This document shows positions 28,920 through 39,377 of a stretch of DNA of 64,000 bases, piece by piece. Position 1 is the stretch's first letter, and every line of letters begins with the position of its first letter. Both the position numbers and the translations under genes were made by a program. The stretch comes from Aliidiomarina sp. B3213 (GTDB taxonomy: Bacteria; Pseudomonadota; Gammaproteobacteria; Enterobacterales; Alteromonadaceae), in contig NZ_QMKJ01000001.1 of NCBI RefSeq assembly GCF_003290085.1, forward strand, positions 620,001 through 684,000, read 5' to 3'. The notes beneath the pieces were generated by a model, which saw only the letters and a program-made list of their open reading frames with translations, was not told where the DNA came from and made no database searches.

Positions 28920-29612
28920 ATGAATCCAATTGGAATTATTCATTCTCCATATCAAGAAAAGTTCGCAATTCCTCGGCAACCTGGACTAGTTCCTAGTGCA
29001 ATTGGCCGTATAGACTTTTATTCACCATATAATCAAGCTGAGTGTTTTAGAGGTTTAGAGGAGTTTTCTCACCTTTGGGTTCAATTTATTTTTCATGAAA
29101 CTCAGGCTAAGGGTTGGAAGCCACTCGTTCGCCCTCCTCGTTTGGGTGGAAATGAAAAGCGCGGAGTATTTGCCACACGGTCGACGTTTCGTCCAAATGC
29201 GATTGGCCTTTCAGTTGTGAAAATTGAAGCTATAAATGAACATAAAGGCACTGTTGCTTTAAGTGTTAGTGGAATCGACTTATTAGACCAAACCCCAATA
29301 TTAGACATAAAGCCCTATATTGCTTACTCAGATGCATTACCAAAGGCAATAAGTGGTTTTGCACAAGAAAGCCCAAGCTCTGATCTTAAGGTTGAGTTCT
29401 CTGAGTGCGCCCGTGAAGCTCTTAGTACGCAAGCTAAGCATTTCCCTTACCTTTATAAACTGATTGAAGAAGTTCTAGCACAGGATCCCCGCCCCGCCTA
29501 TCATACAAACCAGAATGAAGACCGTGTTTATGGCATGGCATTATACGATTTCAATATTAAATGGCGAGTAATAAGCAACGTGGCGTATGTAGTCGAGCTA
29601 GAGCATCGCTGA
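28920..29612 (+). CDS. trmO: tRNA (N6-threonylcarbamoyladenosine37-N6)-methyltransferase TrmO
   Basis: Adds a methyl group to t6A37 of threonine tRNAs (m6t6A). The 230-residue length fits E. coli TrmO (YaeB, 235). Recognised from IGIIHSPYQEKFAIPRQPGL at the start, RPPRLGGNEKRGVFATRSTFRPNAIGLS in the centre and LDIKPYIAYSDA, the SAM-binding beta-barrel motifs of this family (formerly UPF0066). The gene lies just after the H-NS gene with a very short gap. Confidence 0.93.
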   Translation: MNPIGIIHSPYQEKFAIPRQPGLVPSAIGRIDFYSPYNQAECFRGLEEFSHLWVQFIFHETQAKGWKPLVRPPRLGGNEKRGVFATRSTFRPNAIGLSVVKIEAINEHKGTVALSVSGIDLLDQTPILDIKPYIAYSDALPKAISGFAQESPSSDLKVEFSECAREALSTQAKHFPYLYKLIEEVLAQDPRPAYHTNQNEDRVYGMALYDFNIKWRVISNVAYVVELEHR

Positions 29613-29746
29613 AAATACCCTTCAACTCGCATGAAAGGCTTTTTGTGCGGCGCTTCGACTGCTAGAATGCCATGTCATTTCGCGCGTCAATGTTGAGTTA
29701 AAAACATTCATTCGAAAAACACTAATTTGAGAACGAGAAAGAGCCC

Positions 29747-31468
29747 ATGCGATCGAGCCAGTATTTACTAGGAACTTTAAAAGAAACCCCTGCTGACGCA
29801 GAAGTTGTCAGCCACCAGCTTATGTTAAGAGCTGGAATGATCCGTAAAGTTGCTTCAGGTTTATATACTTGGACACCCACTGGCGTTCGTGTGCTACGGA
29901 AAGTAGAAGCTATCGTTCGAGAAGAACTCGAGAATGCAGGCGCTATCGAAGTATTAATGCCTATGGTGCAACCTGCAGACTTATGGCAAGAATCAGGTCG
30001 TTACGAAGACTATGGCCCAGAGCTTCTGAGGCTCAACGACCGACACAACCGCGAGTTTGTGCTTGGCCCAACCCATGAAGAAGTAATAAGCGAACTCGTT
30101 CGTAAAGAAATTAGTAGTTATAAACAGCTACCTCTTAATTTATTCCAAATTCAAACTAAATTCCGCGACGAAATAAGACCTCGTTTTGGCGTAATGCGTT
30201 CGCGCGAATTTATCATGAAAGACGCATACTCTTTCCATACCAACGAAGACTCATTAAAAGAAACATACCAAGCCATGTTCGACGCTTACAGTCGTATCTT
30301 CGAACGCTTAGGGCTCGATTTCCGTCCGGTTATTGCCGACACGGGCTCTATTGGTGGTAATGCTTCACACGAGTTTCATGTGCTAGCTCAATCAGGTGAA
30401 GACGCCATTGCATTCAGCGACAGTTCTAATTACGCGGCCAACGTTGAATTAGCAGAAGCTATTTCAGAGAAAACAGAGAAAGACGTTGCGACTGAAGAGC
30501 TTCGCAAAGAACAAACACCTAATACGAAAACAATTAAAGCACTCGTTGAGAACTTTAAGGTCGATATTCAGAAAACCGTTAAAACACTTATTGTACATGG
30601 TGATCCCGAAGTTGAAGGCAGTTCAAAACTTGTGGCTTTAATGGTTCGTGGCGACCACGAACTAAACGACATAAAAGCATCTAAAGTTGAAGGTGTTGCT
30701 AGCCCTCTTCAATTCGCGAGCGACGAAGAAATTCGAGACGCGGTTGGCGCGGGTCCAGGCTCTCTAGGTCCAATTAACCTACCTATGCCTGTTATCGTCG
30801 ACCGTAGCGTAGCCGTGATGTCAGACTTTAGTGCAGGAGCTAATGAAGATGGCTTCCATTATTTTGGTATCAATTGGGGCCGCGATGCAGAGTTTACCGA
30901 CGTTGCTGACCTTCGAAACGTGGTTGAAGGCGATCCGAGCCCTTGTGGTAACGGCACGCTAAGTATTGCTCGAGGCATTGAAGTTGGTCATATTTTCCAG
31001 CTAGGAACAAAATATAGCGAAGCTATGAATGTTGGCGTTCTTAATGAAGAAGGCAAGCATCAGCACCTTATGATGGGTTGTTATGGTATCGGCGTAACCC
31101 GCATCGTTGCAGCAGCTATTGAACAAAACTTCGACGACAACGGTATTATTTGGCCAGCAAGCATGGCCCCTTTCGACGTTGTGGTTTTACCTATGAATAT
31201 GCACAAGTCTGCACGCGTTCAAGCTGCAGCTGAAAAGCTATACGAGGAACTACAACAGGCTGGCTTCAATGTTATGTTTGACGACCGTAAAGAGCGTCCT
31301 GGTGTAATGTTTGCGGATATGGAACTTATCGGTATTCCACACACATTTGTTATTGGCGAGCGGAACCTTGATGACAACGCGGCGGAATATAAACATCGCT
31401 CGGCTTCAGACAAGGAAAAGGTAAGCCTTGCAGATGCAGTAGAGTTCCTACGTTCGAAAACGAGCTAA
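29747..31468 (+). CDS. proS: Prolyl-tRNA synthetase
   Basis: Charges tRNA-Pro. The 573-residue protein is of the bacterial type, with the class II catalytic core (motif 2 around [28 protein letters not shown]), a central editing (INS/YbaK-like) insertion at about 225-400, motif 3 in [16 protein letters not shown], and a C-terminal anticodon-binding domain. GAACGAGAAAGAG precedes the start, with a plausible -10 TAGAAT at 29663-29668. It ends in a good terminator. Confidence 0.97.
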   Translation: MRSSQYLLGTLKETPADAEVVSHQLMLRAGMIRKVASGLYTWTPTGVRVLRKVEAIVREELENAGAIEVLMPMVQPADLWQESGRYEDYGPELLRLNDRHNREFVLGPTHEEVISELVRKEISSYKQLPLNLFQIQTKFRDEIRPRFGVMRSREFIMKDAYSFHTNEDSLKETYQAMFDAYSRIFERLGLDFRPVIADTGSIGGNASHEFHVLAQSGEDAIAFSDSSNYAANVELAEAISEKTEKDVATEELRKEQTPNTKTIKALVENFKVDIQKTVKTLIVHGDPEVEGSSKLVALMVRGDHELNDIKASKVEGVASPLQFASDEEIRDAVGAGPGSLGPINLPMPVIVDRSVAVMSDFSAGANEDGFHYFGINWGRDAEFTDVADLRNVVEGDPSPCGNGTLSIARGIEVGHIFQLGTKYSEAMNVGVLNEEGKHQHLMMGCYGIGVTRIVAAAIEQNFDDNGIIWPASMAPFDVVVLPMNMHKSARVQAAAEKLYEELQQAGFNVMFDDRKERPGVMFADMELIGIPHTFVIGERNLDDNAAEYKHRSASDKEKVSLADAVEFLRSKTS

Positions 31469-31487
31469 TTCTATTTTGCTAGATGTG

Positions 31488-31527
31488 AAAATCCGCAAAG
31501 GTACCTAAACCTCTGCGGATTTTTTTA
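31488..31527. terminator. Terminator between proS and gpt (both directions)
   Basis: AAAATCCGCA / TGCGGATTTT stem with about a 15-base loop and T runs on either strand; it separates two convergent genes. Confidence 0.8.
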
Positions 31528-31543
31528 TTTTGAGTAAGTTAAC

Positions 31544-32029
31544 TTAACTTTCATGCCCTGCTAACGGGTCAATATAATGCAAACGCATATCCCACGGGAA
31601 ATGAATCCACGTAGTTTGCTCTATATCCGCCTCATAGTCGTCTACTAAAGGTAAGCCAGCAGGTTTAGCGTATACCGTAATAAACTTCGCTTTAGGTAAT
31701 TGTTTACGTAAGTATCGAAGGGTGTTACCAGAATCGACTAGATCATCAATAACAATAAAACCTTCACCATCTTCAGTAGCTTGCACTGGCTTTAACATTT
31801 CAGGTTCTGCCTGTTGCGACTGATGCATATAAGAACGAATCGAAACGGTGTCTACTACACGTAAATTCAGTTCACGAGACAGAATAGCTGCGGGTACCAA
31901 ACCACCACGAGTTACAGCTATAACTCCTTTCCACTGCTCTGCCGGCAACTGTCTGCGGGCTAATTCGCGTGTAGCGCGGTGTAACTCTTCCCAAGAAACG
32001 AAATATTCTTTGTGATCGTGCTGGCTCAT
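31544..32029 (-). CDS. gpt: Xanthine-guanine phosphoribosyltransferase
   Basis: Salvages guanine and xanthine with PRPP. The 161-residue product aligns by eye along its length with E. coli Gpt: [37 protein letters not shown] and the PRPP-binding [13 protein letters not shown]. The ATG at 32029 ([10 protein letters not shown]) is chosen over an upstream in-frame ATG at 32068 because it matches the family N-terminus. It is divergent from the ferredoxin gene. Confidence 0.95.
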   Translation of the reverse strand: MSQHDHKEYFVSWEELHRATRELARRQLPAEQWKGVIAVTRGGLVPAAILSRELNLRVVDTVSIRSYMHQSQQAEPEMLKPVQATEDGEGFIVIDDLVDSGNTLRYLRKQLPKAKFITVYAKPAGLPLVDDYEADIEQTTWIHFPWDMRLHYIDPLAGHES

Positions 32030-32145
32030 AGATTCTGTTTTCCCTTGAACTTTTGGGTCGTGGTACAATATTAAACATCATAGCATTAGCAATAACGTAA
32101 TCGCGACAGCGCTTAAACTAAAGATTGAATAGATAAGGTAATTCC

Positions 32146-32466
32146 ATGCCAAAAGCAGTATTTATCGACCACCAAGGTGGTGAGTATGAAGTAGACGTTC
32201 CAGTTGGACAAAGCCTAATGGAAGCTGCGACAGATAACATGATCGACGGTATTATTGGAGAGTGTGGAGGCGTATGTTCTTGCGCTACTTGCCATGTATA
32301 TGTTGATCAAGCTTGGTTAAACAAACTACCCGCTGCTGATGATATTGAAGAAAGCATGATCGACGTGGCACGTGAGCCGGAAGACAACAGCCGCCTAAGC
32401 TGCCAAATCGAAATGACCGAAGAACTTGATGGCATTATCGTAAGAATGCCGGTATCTCAGTTCTAA
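32146..32466 (+). CDS. [2Fe-2S] ferredoxin (adrenodoxin/putidaredoxin type)
   Basis: A 106-residue electron carrier with the cluster ligands in ECGGVCSCATC (Cys40, Cys46, Cys49) and in RLSCQIE (near residue 86), spacing CX5CX2C. The pattern is that of vertebrate-type ferredoxins such as putidaredoxin; the Isc ferredoxin of E. coli is a relative, but no isc genes are nearby, so this is a stand-alone carrier with unknown partner. AAGG precedes the start. Its stop overlaps the convergent NAD-kinase-like gene by four bases. Confidence 0.93.
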   Translation: MPKAVFIDHQGGEYEVDVPVGQSLMEAATDNMIDGIIGECGGVCSCATCHVYVDQAWLNKLPAADDIEESMIDVAREPEDNSRLSCQIEMTEELDGIIVRMPVSQF

Positions 32467-33614
32467 CTTCGGTTGAATGCGGCTATCGTGACCATAGTTC
32501 GGTCATGGTAGCCCGTTACCACAGAAATAAGTCCAGCCCATAAGTCGTCCACGTCGTTTTGACCTGAATCAACAATTAAAGGTCTTCCGTTCAATGCTTT
32601 TAGCTTCTCTTTCGTAGCGACAATATGCACGTTCGAACGGTCAATTAACCTTAACAACTCAGGACTCAACTGCTGATTCCCGCGGCCCAGTAAATGGCCC
32701 TGACCACCAATTAATGTAATCACTAAATGTGTTTCTGGGTATTGCTCTTTTAATTCCACAAGTTCCCGAGCAGATAAGTCTTGGCCCACCAGCTTTTCAT
32801 CACATACTGCATCTACCCCTAAAAGCGTATTTTCTACGCCTAACCGCTCCATTATTGCGGCTACAGTAGAGCCAGAGCCCATGATGTATAAATGACCTGG
32901 CTCCATAGACTCAATAATATCGTCTGCGATGTCGGTTAAAACTAGCTCGTCGCTTTCCTTTCCACCCACTTTAACGGCTTGCATATATTCCAACTCGCTG
33001 GGCACCATAAGCTCGCCATATCGTTTAGCGCGAACTGTACCTTGCCTAAACGCGGTCTCGTCGATATCCATTACGTCGGCCCAGCGCACCGTAGTTAGCT
33101 GACCAGAAACAACCATGCTTGCTACCTGCCCTGCTGCCCGCGGGTGAATAGCATAAACACCCGAATGAATTTTAACGCCGGCAGGAATACCGATAACTGG
33201 AATCTCTTGGTCTTTAATTACGGTTGCTAGATCTCTTGCAGTGCCATCACCGCCCGCAAATAGAATGAGGTCAACGCCATGCTCTAGAAAAGCCTGCACA
33301 CAACTTTGAGTATCACTCGCTTCGGTTTGCTGCTCATTAGGTTGATAGCAAACGACAGGATCCACGCCAAAGCTTCTCAGTAAATCAGCCCCCATAGTTC
33401 CTTCTGGGGCTAGCCATTCAATGGCTTCTTGCTCATTCCCGCACGCTTCAAATAATACCGTTAGCGCCGCTTTTGCACGGTTTGGGGCGTTCTGAATGGC
33501 GCCCCGCTTCAGCGCTTCTTCACGTATAGCTTTGCCGTCACTGCCTTTCAATGCGGTCGAGCCGCCAATACCAGCATATGGGTTAACAACCAAACCTATT
33601 TTTAGTCGTTTCAT
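32463..33614 (-). CDS. ATP-NAD kinase family protein (COG3199/AcoX-like)
   Basis: A 383-residue protein of the diacylglycerol kinase/NAD kinase superfamily. It begins KIGLVVNPYAGIGGSTALKGSDG and has the nucleotide-binding GGDGTARDLATVI and IMGSGSTVAAIMERLG motifs. It is longer than housekeeping NadK and belongs to the COG3199 group, whose physiological substrate is poorly known. The ATG at 33614 overlaps the epmC stop by four bases (ATGA); a longer frame would start at 33644 inside epmC. With the S9 peptidase and epmC it seems to form one operon. Confidence 0.85.
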   Translation of the reverse strand: MKRLKIGLVVNPYAGIGGSTALKGSDGKAIREEALKRGAIQNAPNRAKAALTVLFEACGNEQEAIEWLAPEGTMGADLLRSFGVDPVVCYQPNEQQTEASDTQSCVQAFLEHGVDLILFAGGDGTARDLATVIKDQEIPVIGIPAGVKIHSGVYAIHPRAAGQVASMVVSGQLTTVRWADVMDIDETAFRQGTVRAKRYGELMVPSELEYMQAVKVGGKESDELVLTDIADDIIESMEPGHLYIMGSGSTVAAIMERLGVENTLLGVDAVCDEKLVGQDLSARELVELKEQYPETHLVITLIGGQGHLLGRGNQQLSPELLRLIDRSNVHIVATKEKLKALNGRPLIVDSGQNDVDDLWAGLISVVTGYHDRTMVTIAAFNRS

Positions 33615-34210
33615 ACAGCGCGAAGTCCTTCTTTCTGACAGCATTGGTTTAACAGTGAATGAGCGTAGTGCTCTAGTTCATAAAAATTGGGCATGGTTGT
33701 CTCGTGAAAATTACACAGTGTTTCGCACATGCTCAGTAACCGCTCGGGTAAGCCGTTTTTGTATAAAGTTTGCGCGTATTCGACGACATCCTGCGTAAAT
33801 TGTAACTTCTGTTGGCTTTGAACCGCGTGGGGCGCATTTAGGTTGTCTAAGCTCACTTCAAACTGAATTTGAGCACAAAGGCTTAGCAACCACTCGTAAG
33901 CCTGTGGCTTCACTTCCATTTTTAAGAAGTCGGCTTGCTGAGCTGCGTTACGACCGTCTGGCGCATACCAATAACCGTAGTCCAATAGGTGACGTCGTAC
34001 TTTCCCAGCTACACACCAATGCGATATTTCATGTAACGCGGAACGTACATAGTCATGACTAAATACAATTTGATGATAGGCTCGATTTCTTGCAGCCGGC
34101 AGGTAAAGTGGCTCAGAGCCACCTTGGATAAGCTCCGTGTGATATGTATGCAAAAAAGTGCGGTTAAATAACCGCACTATTTCATTTGCATTTAAAACTT
34201 CATCAGTCAT
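33611..34210 (-). CDS. epmC: Elongation factor P hydroxylase EpmC
   Basis: Hydroxylates the beta-lysylated lysine of elongation factor P. The 199-residue product follows E. coli EpmC (YfcM): EPLYLPAARNRAYHQIVFSHDY, then the metal-binding ALHEISHWCVAGKVRR, DYGYWYAPDGR and the glutamate in KMEVKPQA. The start at 34210 (MTDEVLN) overlaps the end of the S9 peptidase gene by eight bases; this is shorter than the full open frame. EpmA and EpmB are not in the window. Confidence 0.92.
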   Translation of the reverse strand: MTDEVLNANEIVRLFNRTFLHTYHTELIQGGSEPLYLPAARNRAYHQIVFSHDYVRSALHEISHWCVAGKVRRHLLDYGYWYAPDGRNAAQQADFLKMEVKPQAYEWLLSLCAQIQFEVSLDNLNAPHAVQSQQKLQFTQDVVEYAQTLYKNGLPERLLSMCETLCNFHETTMPNFYELEHYAHSLLNQCCQKEGLRAV

Positions 34211-36974
34211 ACGCCTGATATTCGACTCCTTCAAGCCACCAACTCGGTGAACCTTCACCTTTTAAGTGGTAATCAAAGAATTCTAACATTTTTAGCGTGT
34301 AATCGACTTTATTTGCGTATTGTTGCAAGTGATGTGGTTCGCCTTCGTACTGGAGCATCACCACAGGCTTGTCTAAGCGGCGCAGAGCTAAATAGTATTC
34401 AATACCCTGCTCCCATGGTACAGCTCCGTCTTCGTCACCAAATTGAATAAGCATTGGCGTATTAATACGGTCAGCAAAAAATACTGGCGAGTTCTCAATG
34501 TACGGGTCGATATCCTCATACATGTTTACGCCTAGGCGACTTTGCCCTTGCTCGTACTGGAATTGACGAGCCAAACCACTACCCCAACGAATTCCGCTAT
34601 ATGCACTGGTCATATTTGAAACTGGAGCACCGGCAACTGCCGCATCGAAAATATCGGTTTCGGTAACAACAAACGCAGTTTGGTAACCAGACCAACTATG
34701 TCCATGCAGCCCTAGACCGTCAGGGTCCGCTATGCCTTCTTCAACTAACATTTCCATTGCCGGTACCAGTGACTCTGTTGCACTAGGTCCCGGAGCACCA
34801 ACGCGGAAGTTAATGTCAGGTAAGAACACTAAGTATTCTTGGCCTAAGTAAAATGGGAAGTTGGGTCTATGGTTTACTTTCATCTGGTTAAATTGATGCA
34901 GACGCTGCGAGAATTTCTCGTAGTAATAAACCATAACTGGGTATTGACGGTTCGGATCATAGTTATCAGGCTTAATTAGAATGCCTTCTAGCTCTTCACC
35001 CACCGTTGACTCCCAAGTTACAAGTTCTGCGTCACCCCAAATAAAGTCGCTTTGTTGAGGGTTTACTTCAGTAATCCGTGTAGGCTCAGCAAATCCAAAG
35101 TCAGTGATTTGAACGTCAGGGAATTGTCTGAAATCTTCCTCAGTAAAATAAATTACATTGGTTTCGTTTTCCCAATGCACAAGTTCGTAAGTTTTCTCAC
35201 CCGCAACTAACTCGTAAAGCCCTTGGTTACCGCGGTTAAGCGCATAGAAACCACTGCCCTTGGTGTCTTCGTTGTATGCGCGTAAGAACAACGCCTCGTT
35301 AGCGCCATAAAAGCCTTCGTCCTTCTCTACAATTCGGAAAGAACGCTCGGTTTCACGACCTTGTCCAGACGTTAAGTTCTGGTAGTCGCCTTGCGCATTA
35401 AACTGCCAAATGTCGAAGCGATCATAAACAAAGAACGCAGAGCTATCGGCTAACCAACCACCGAAGCCATAGCCGTAAGCACCTTGTGGGCGATCGTTTT
35501 CTTCGTCTACCCAAGAAACATCAATTCCACTACCGATTTCTTGGCTTGTACTGGTTTCGGCACTGAATAGGTTGAGTTTCTCGTTTTGTAAGAATGCAAT
35601 GTATTCACCGTTAGGTGACATTTCTCCACGCTGCCAGCTCGGCACTTTCTCCGCTACAAGTTGTTTCTCGCCAGTGCGAACATTCACGTGGTAAATATCA
35701 TGGAAGAAGCCGTTCCACGTAATTTCACGCAGATAAGGCGTTGCGTCCGACTGCATAGCCGCAGCATAGTCGTCGTCAATCCAAGTGCTTAGCTCAACAT
35801 CGTCGCTTAAGTGCACCCATGACTGAGTATCTACCCAATATAAAGACTCCGCAGTTGCACGTTGCGAGCGGCGATAACCTTCACGTTGGTGGGTAGAAAT
35901 GCGGTCGTCGTCACCATGCCACACTTGTACGCGTCGGTCGTCCAAAATACGTTCCAATGAGTAAAGATCTTCAAGAGTTTCTGGTTTAGGAAGATCTTCG
36001 CTTTCTTCTGTTAGCGGGCGAAAACCTACTTCAATTGCTGTGTCGTCATATAACCAAGAAACTCGGCTATGCTCTGATATAGCCCAACCGTCTCTTTCAT
36101 ACGCAACAGAAGAAACTTCACTTTCACCGAAATTCCAAACAAATAGTTGGCGTGTTTCTTCGTCTTTGTCGCTGTCTGGAGCCGCCGCAAGAATCGCAAT
36201 ACTGTCACCAGCTTCGTCAAAGCTCATCGCAGCCTTTGCTTTTCCGGTGTTTTCAATAAGCTCTAGTTGTGAGTTATTTGATGTATTGCGAACCCAAACC
36301 TCTCCTGGATTCTCGTCGGTAGCTTTAGTTTGAAAAGCCACACGATCACCCGAATCTGCTACAACAAATTGTGAAACGTTCTGTACAGAGCGTTGTTGCC
36401 CCGTGTTTACATCAACAAAAACTAGAACCGGCGTCTCTTTGCCATCATCCTCGGCATCACTCAATGTTTGGGTTTGCAACACTACTAAGGTTTGGCTTGA
36501 CCCCGTGAATTCAGCACTTTCAGCATTCTCGAATACAGTTTGCTCACCCGTAGCCACGTTCACCAATACTTGATTGGTAACCAATGCCTTTTTCTCTTCG
36601 TCCGTTTCAGCTTGTTCACGTGCTAACAAAGCAGGTCGTTGTGTAAATACAACATAAGCACCATTTGCAGACACACGCGGGTGTGTGCCTCGTTCAACTT
36701 CCCATTGATTACTTACTGAAAGTTGCTCTGTTGAACGAACAACATAGCCTGTTGGGTCGCCTAAATCTGGAACAGCGTCATACGCATACACTAAGCCTGA
36801 ATCGCTCCAGTCTTGGCGCTCAATTTCGCGAAACTTCATAATATCGGAAACCGACAATGGTCGCTGTTCGCCACTAGGCTCGTCAGCATGAGCAAGCGTG
36901 GTAACGCCCTGCCAAGACGCAAAAGTAAGCGGCAGCAATACCGCCAAAGAAACAATATGTTGTGTTTTTGCCAT
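34203..36974 (-). CDS. S9 family (prolyl oligopeptidase-like) serine peptidase, exported
   Basis: A 923-residue exported peptidase. A signal peptide (cleavage likely near AHADE, about 30) is followed by a beta-propeller-like region of some 600 residues and a C-terminal alpha/beta-hydrolase domain with the nucleophile in GLHGHSWSGY (about Ser760), an aspartate in FGDEDGAVP and the histidine in EGEPHHLQQ. The ATG at 36974 has GAGG seven bases before it, better than the ATG at 36986. The gene leads the run peptidase-epmC-NAD-kinase-like. The substrate is likely peptides in the periplasm or medium. Confidence 0.9.
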   Translation of the reverse strand: MAKTQHIVSLAVLLPLTFASWQGVTTLAHADEPSGEQRPLSVSDIMKFREIERQDWSDSGLVYAYDAVPDLGDPTGYVVRSTEQLSVSNQWEVERGTHPRVSANGAYVVFTQRPALLAREQAETDEEKKALVTNQVLVNVATGEQTVFENAESAEFTGSSQTLVVLQTQTLSDAEDDGKETPVLVFVDVNTGQQRSVQNVSQFVVADSGDRVAFQTKATDENPGEVWVRNTSNNSQLELIENTGKAKAAMSFDEAGDSIAILAAAPDSDKDEETRQLFVWNFGESEVSSVAYERDGWAISEHSRVSWLYDDTAIEVGFRPLTEESEDLPKPETLEDLYSLERILDDRRVQVWHGDDDRISTHQREGYRRSQRATAESLYWVDTQSWVHLSDDVELSTWIDDDYAAAMQSDATPYLREITWNGFFHDIYHVNVRTGEKQLVAEKVPSWQRGEMSPNGEYIAFLQNEKLNLFSAETSTSQEIGSGIDVSWVDEENDRPQGAYGYGFGGWLADSSAFFVYDRFDIWQFNAQGDYQNLTSGQGRETERSFRIVEKDEGFYGANEALFLRAYNEDTKGSGFYALNRGNQGLYELVAGEKTYELVHWENETNVIYFTEEDFRQFPDVQITDFGFAEPTRITEVNPQQSDFIWGDAELVTWESTVGEELEGILIKPDNYDPNRQYPVMVYYYEKFSQRLHQFNQMKVNHRPNFPFYLGQEYLVFLPDINFRVGAPGPSATESLVPAMEMLVEEGIADPDGLGLHGHSWSGYQTAFVVTETDIFDAAVAGAPVSNMTSAYSGIRWGSGLARQFQYEQGQSRLGVNMYEDIDPYIENSPVFFADRINTPMLIQFGDEDGAVPWEQGIEYYLALRRLDKPVVMLQYEGEPHHLQQYANKVDYTLKMLEFFDYHLKGEGSPSWWLEGVEYQAYD

Positions 36975-37064
36975 GAGTTGCCTCATTTTTTATAAGTAGA
37001 TGCTTCGATTATTACCAATATAAGCCACAGACTCTAGTTACTAGGGAGTTATCAGTCGTAAAGT

Positions 37065-38240
37065 TCAGTGGTTGGTCGAATTTTGTAGTCGCTCATGTTT
37101 AGGGCGAGCCACACCGAACGCAGCTAGCATGCCTAAAAATGCAGAAATAGATGCAGCTAAATACGTTAAATCGGCTCCTGCGCCGTCTTGCCACAAAATA
37201 CCTGAAATATATGCACCAATAGCCCCGCCGCCGGCAAAGCCAACACTGACATAAATAGCTTGCCCCCTACCTTGGTGTTTCTGTTGGAAGTGCCTATGAA
37301 TAAACCTCATTGCAGTGCTGTGGTGCAACGCGAAGCTAAATGCATGAATAAGTTGTACTAAGACAAGTAAAACAAGAATGTCGGCAAAAGAAGCTAATGC
37401 CCACCAACGTATTGCGGTTAACCCCATGCACAATGCCAAAATTCTCGACACTCTAAACCGCCCAACAATTCTGCCAGCTACTGCAAACATAACCACTTCG
37501 GCTGCAACGCCTAGTGCAATGATTATTCCTACTGCGGTTGGGTCGTAACCTAGCTGGCCTAAATAAAGCGCGAAGAACGCATAAAACGGTGCAAAACTAA
37601 GTTGCAATAGAATGCTAGACGCCATAAACATGATGAACGGGCGAGAAAAAACCGCTGTCCAAAGCGATTCCGTGTCAATTTCCGAGGTTTCTACCGGTTT
37701 TATATTTGGTTCTCGAAGCAAAAACACGACAACGGCAAGCGGTAGAAGCAACAAGGCTGCGAGTAACGGAAACGAGGTTTTACCACCCCATGCCATGAGT
37801 TCAGCGGCAACTAGCGCAACAATAATAAAACCAATACTGCCGCCTAACCTTATTTTACTGTAGCGCTGGTGTTGGTCGCCCAGGGTATTTAAAGTAACCA
37901 CTTCAAGCTGTGGCAAAATAGCCGACCAAAATAAGCTCATACCACCAAGTACAAAAGCAACCTGAATGTAACTTTCCGCAAAATAGAGCACGCTTAAGAA
38001 GACTAAAGAAATAAGCACTGCAAACCGCATAATGGGCAGGCGCTTGCCTGTTCGGTCGGTGTATGTTGCCCAGAGAGGTGGACCAATAATTCTGCACAGC
38101 GTAGCGTAGGCTATAAGTTCGCCTATCTCCTTCGAATTAAAGCCTAACGCGTCGAGAAAAACACCCAAATACGGCACAAGAAGCGCAAGTACGCCAAAGT
38201 ACCCAAAATAGGCAAAACCTAATAATCGAAAAGCCTTCAT
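37065..38240 (-). CDS. MFS transporter, MFS_1-like (HcaT/LacY-type)
   Basis: A 391-residue membrane protein with about 12 hydrophobic segments. The N-terminus [29 protein letters not shown] and the loop [13 protein letters not shown] between TM2 and TM3 fit the 3-phenylpropionate transporter (HcaT)-like group, but substrate assignment from this is unsafe. Its start overlaps the aroC stop by four bases, so it appears co-transcribed with aroC. Confidence 0.85.
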   Translation of the reverse strand: MKAFRLLGFAYFGYFGVLALLVPYLGVFLDALGFNSKEIGELIAYATLCRIIGPPLWATYTDRTGKRLPIMRFAVLISLVFLSVLYFAESYIQVAFVLGGMSLFWSAILPQLEVVTLNTLGDQHQRYSKIRLGGSIGFIIVALVAAELMAWGGKTSFPLLAALLLLPLAVVVFLLREPNIKPVETSEIDTESLWTAVFSRPFIMFMASSILLQLSFAPFYAFFALYLGQLGYDPTAVGIIIALGVAAEVVMFAVAGRIVGRFRVSRILALCMGLTAIRWWALASFADILVLLVLVQLIHAFSFALHHSTAMRFIHRHFQQKHQGRGQAIYVSVGFAGGGAIGAYISGILWQDGAGADLTYLAASISAFLGMLAAFGVARPKHERLQNSTNH

Positions 38241-39322
38241 GGAACCCGGAAAGTTGTTGGTGTTACATCACCATTTTGAGCACGTTGCAGTAAGAAATGG
38301 TCAATAACCACCAAAGCCATCATGGCTTCGGCTATAGGAACAGCACGAATTCCAACACAAGGGTCGTGCCTACCGCCAGTTGAAACCTCAGTAGGCTCAC
38401 CCTGATTAGTAATCGTTTGCCCCGCAGTTTTAATACTAGAAGTTGGCTTCAACGCTATGTCGGCAACAACAGGCTGGCCCGTACTAATGCCCCCTAACAC
38501 TCCGCCACTTCGGTTACTTTTAAAACCTTCGGGAGTAATTTCGTCTCGGTGCTCACTGCCTTTTTGAGTGACAACTTCAAAACCGTCTCCTATGGAAACA
38601 GCTTTAACTGCATTAATGCTCATTAATGCCTTTGCTAAATCTGCTTCTAGCCTGTCAAAGACAGGTTCACCAAGACCAGGTGGTAACCCTTTTGCCTGCA
38701 CCCGAATACGAGCACCAATTGAGTCACCTTCCTTTTTTAAGTCGCGGATCAGTTGGTCTAACGCATCTAATTTAGTGTCGTCTGGAAAAAAGAAAGCATT
38801 GGTTTTCGCTAACTCTAAGTCTAGCTTCTCTGCTTGAATATGCCCCATTTGTACCATGGCGGCTTCAATGCTTATGCCTTGTTGTGACAACCATTTTTTG
38901 GCAATTGCACCAGCGGCAACACGCATCGCTGTTTCTCGAGCGGATGAGCGCCCGCCACCGCGGTAATCTCTAAAGCCAAATTTTTGGTCGTACGTATAGT
39001 CGGCATGTCCTGGTCGGTATAGGTCTTTAATATTGGAGTAGTCGCGGCTACGCTGATCGGTATTTTCAATCAGTAAACCTATCGGCGTTCCAGTAGTTTT
39101 ACCTTCAAACACACCAGAAAGAATTTTCACTTGGTCAGCTTCTTGGCGTGGCGTGGTGTACCGATTTCCGCCCGGCTTCCTTAAGTCTAGTTCCTTTTGA
39201 ATATCGGCTTCGCTTAAAGTTAAGCCTGGAGGACAACCGTCGACAATGGCCATTAAAGCAGGCCCATGACTTTCGCCGCTGGTTGTAACTTTGAAAATGG
39301 TTCCCAAACTACTGCCAGGCAT
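38237..39322 (-). CDS. aroC: Chorismate synthase
   Basis: Converts EPSP to chorismate, last step of the shikimate pathway, with reduced FMN. The 361-residue product has [16 protein letters not shown] at the start, [35 protein letters not shown] and [18 protein letters not shown] near the end, the family signatures. The ATG at 39322 (MPGSSLG) has AAGGGG six bases upstream; an earlier in-frame ATG is not needed. It lies downstream of prmB, the order found in many gammaproteobacteria. Confidence 0.97.
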   Translation of the reverse strand: MPGSSLGTIFKVTTSGESHGPALMAIVDGCPPGLTLSEADIQKELDLRKPGGNRYTTPRQEADQVKILSGVFEGKTTGTPIGLLIENTDQRSRDYSNIKDLYRPGHADYTYDQKFGFRDYRGGGRSSARETAMRVAAGAIAKKWLSQQGISIEAAMVQMGHIQAEKLDLELAKTNAFFFPDDTKLDALDQLIRDLKKEGDSIGARIRVQAKGLPPGLGEPVFDRLEADLAKALMSINAVKAVSIGDGFEVVTQKGSEHRDEITPEGFKSNRSGGVLGGISTGQPVVADIALKPTSSIKTAGQTITNQGEPTEVSTGGRHDPCVGIRAVPIAEAMMALVVIDHFLLQRAQNGDVTPTTFRVP

Positions 39323-39377
39323 CACAGACCCCTTCAATAAATCAGTTTTGTGCTATCAGTACTTAACAGAGCACTGC

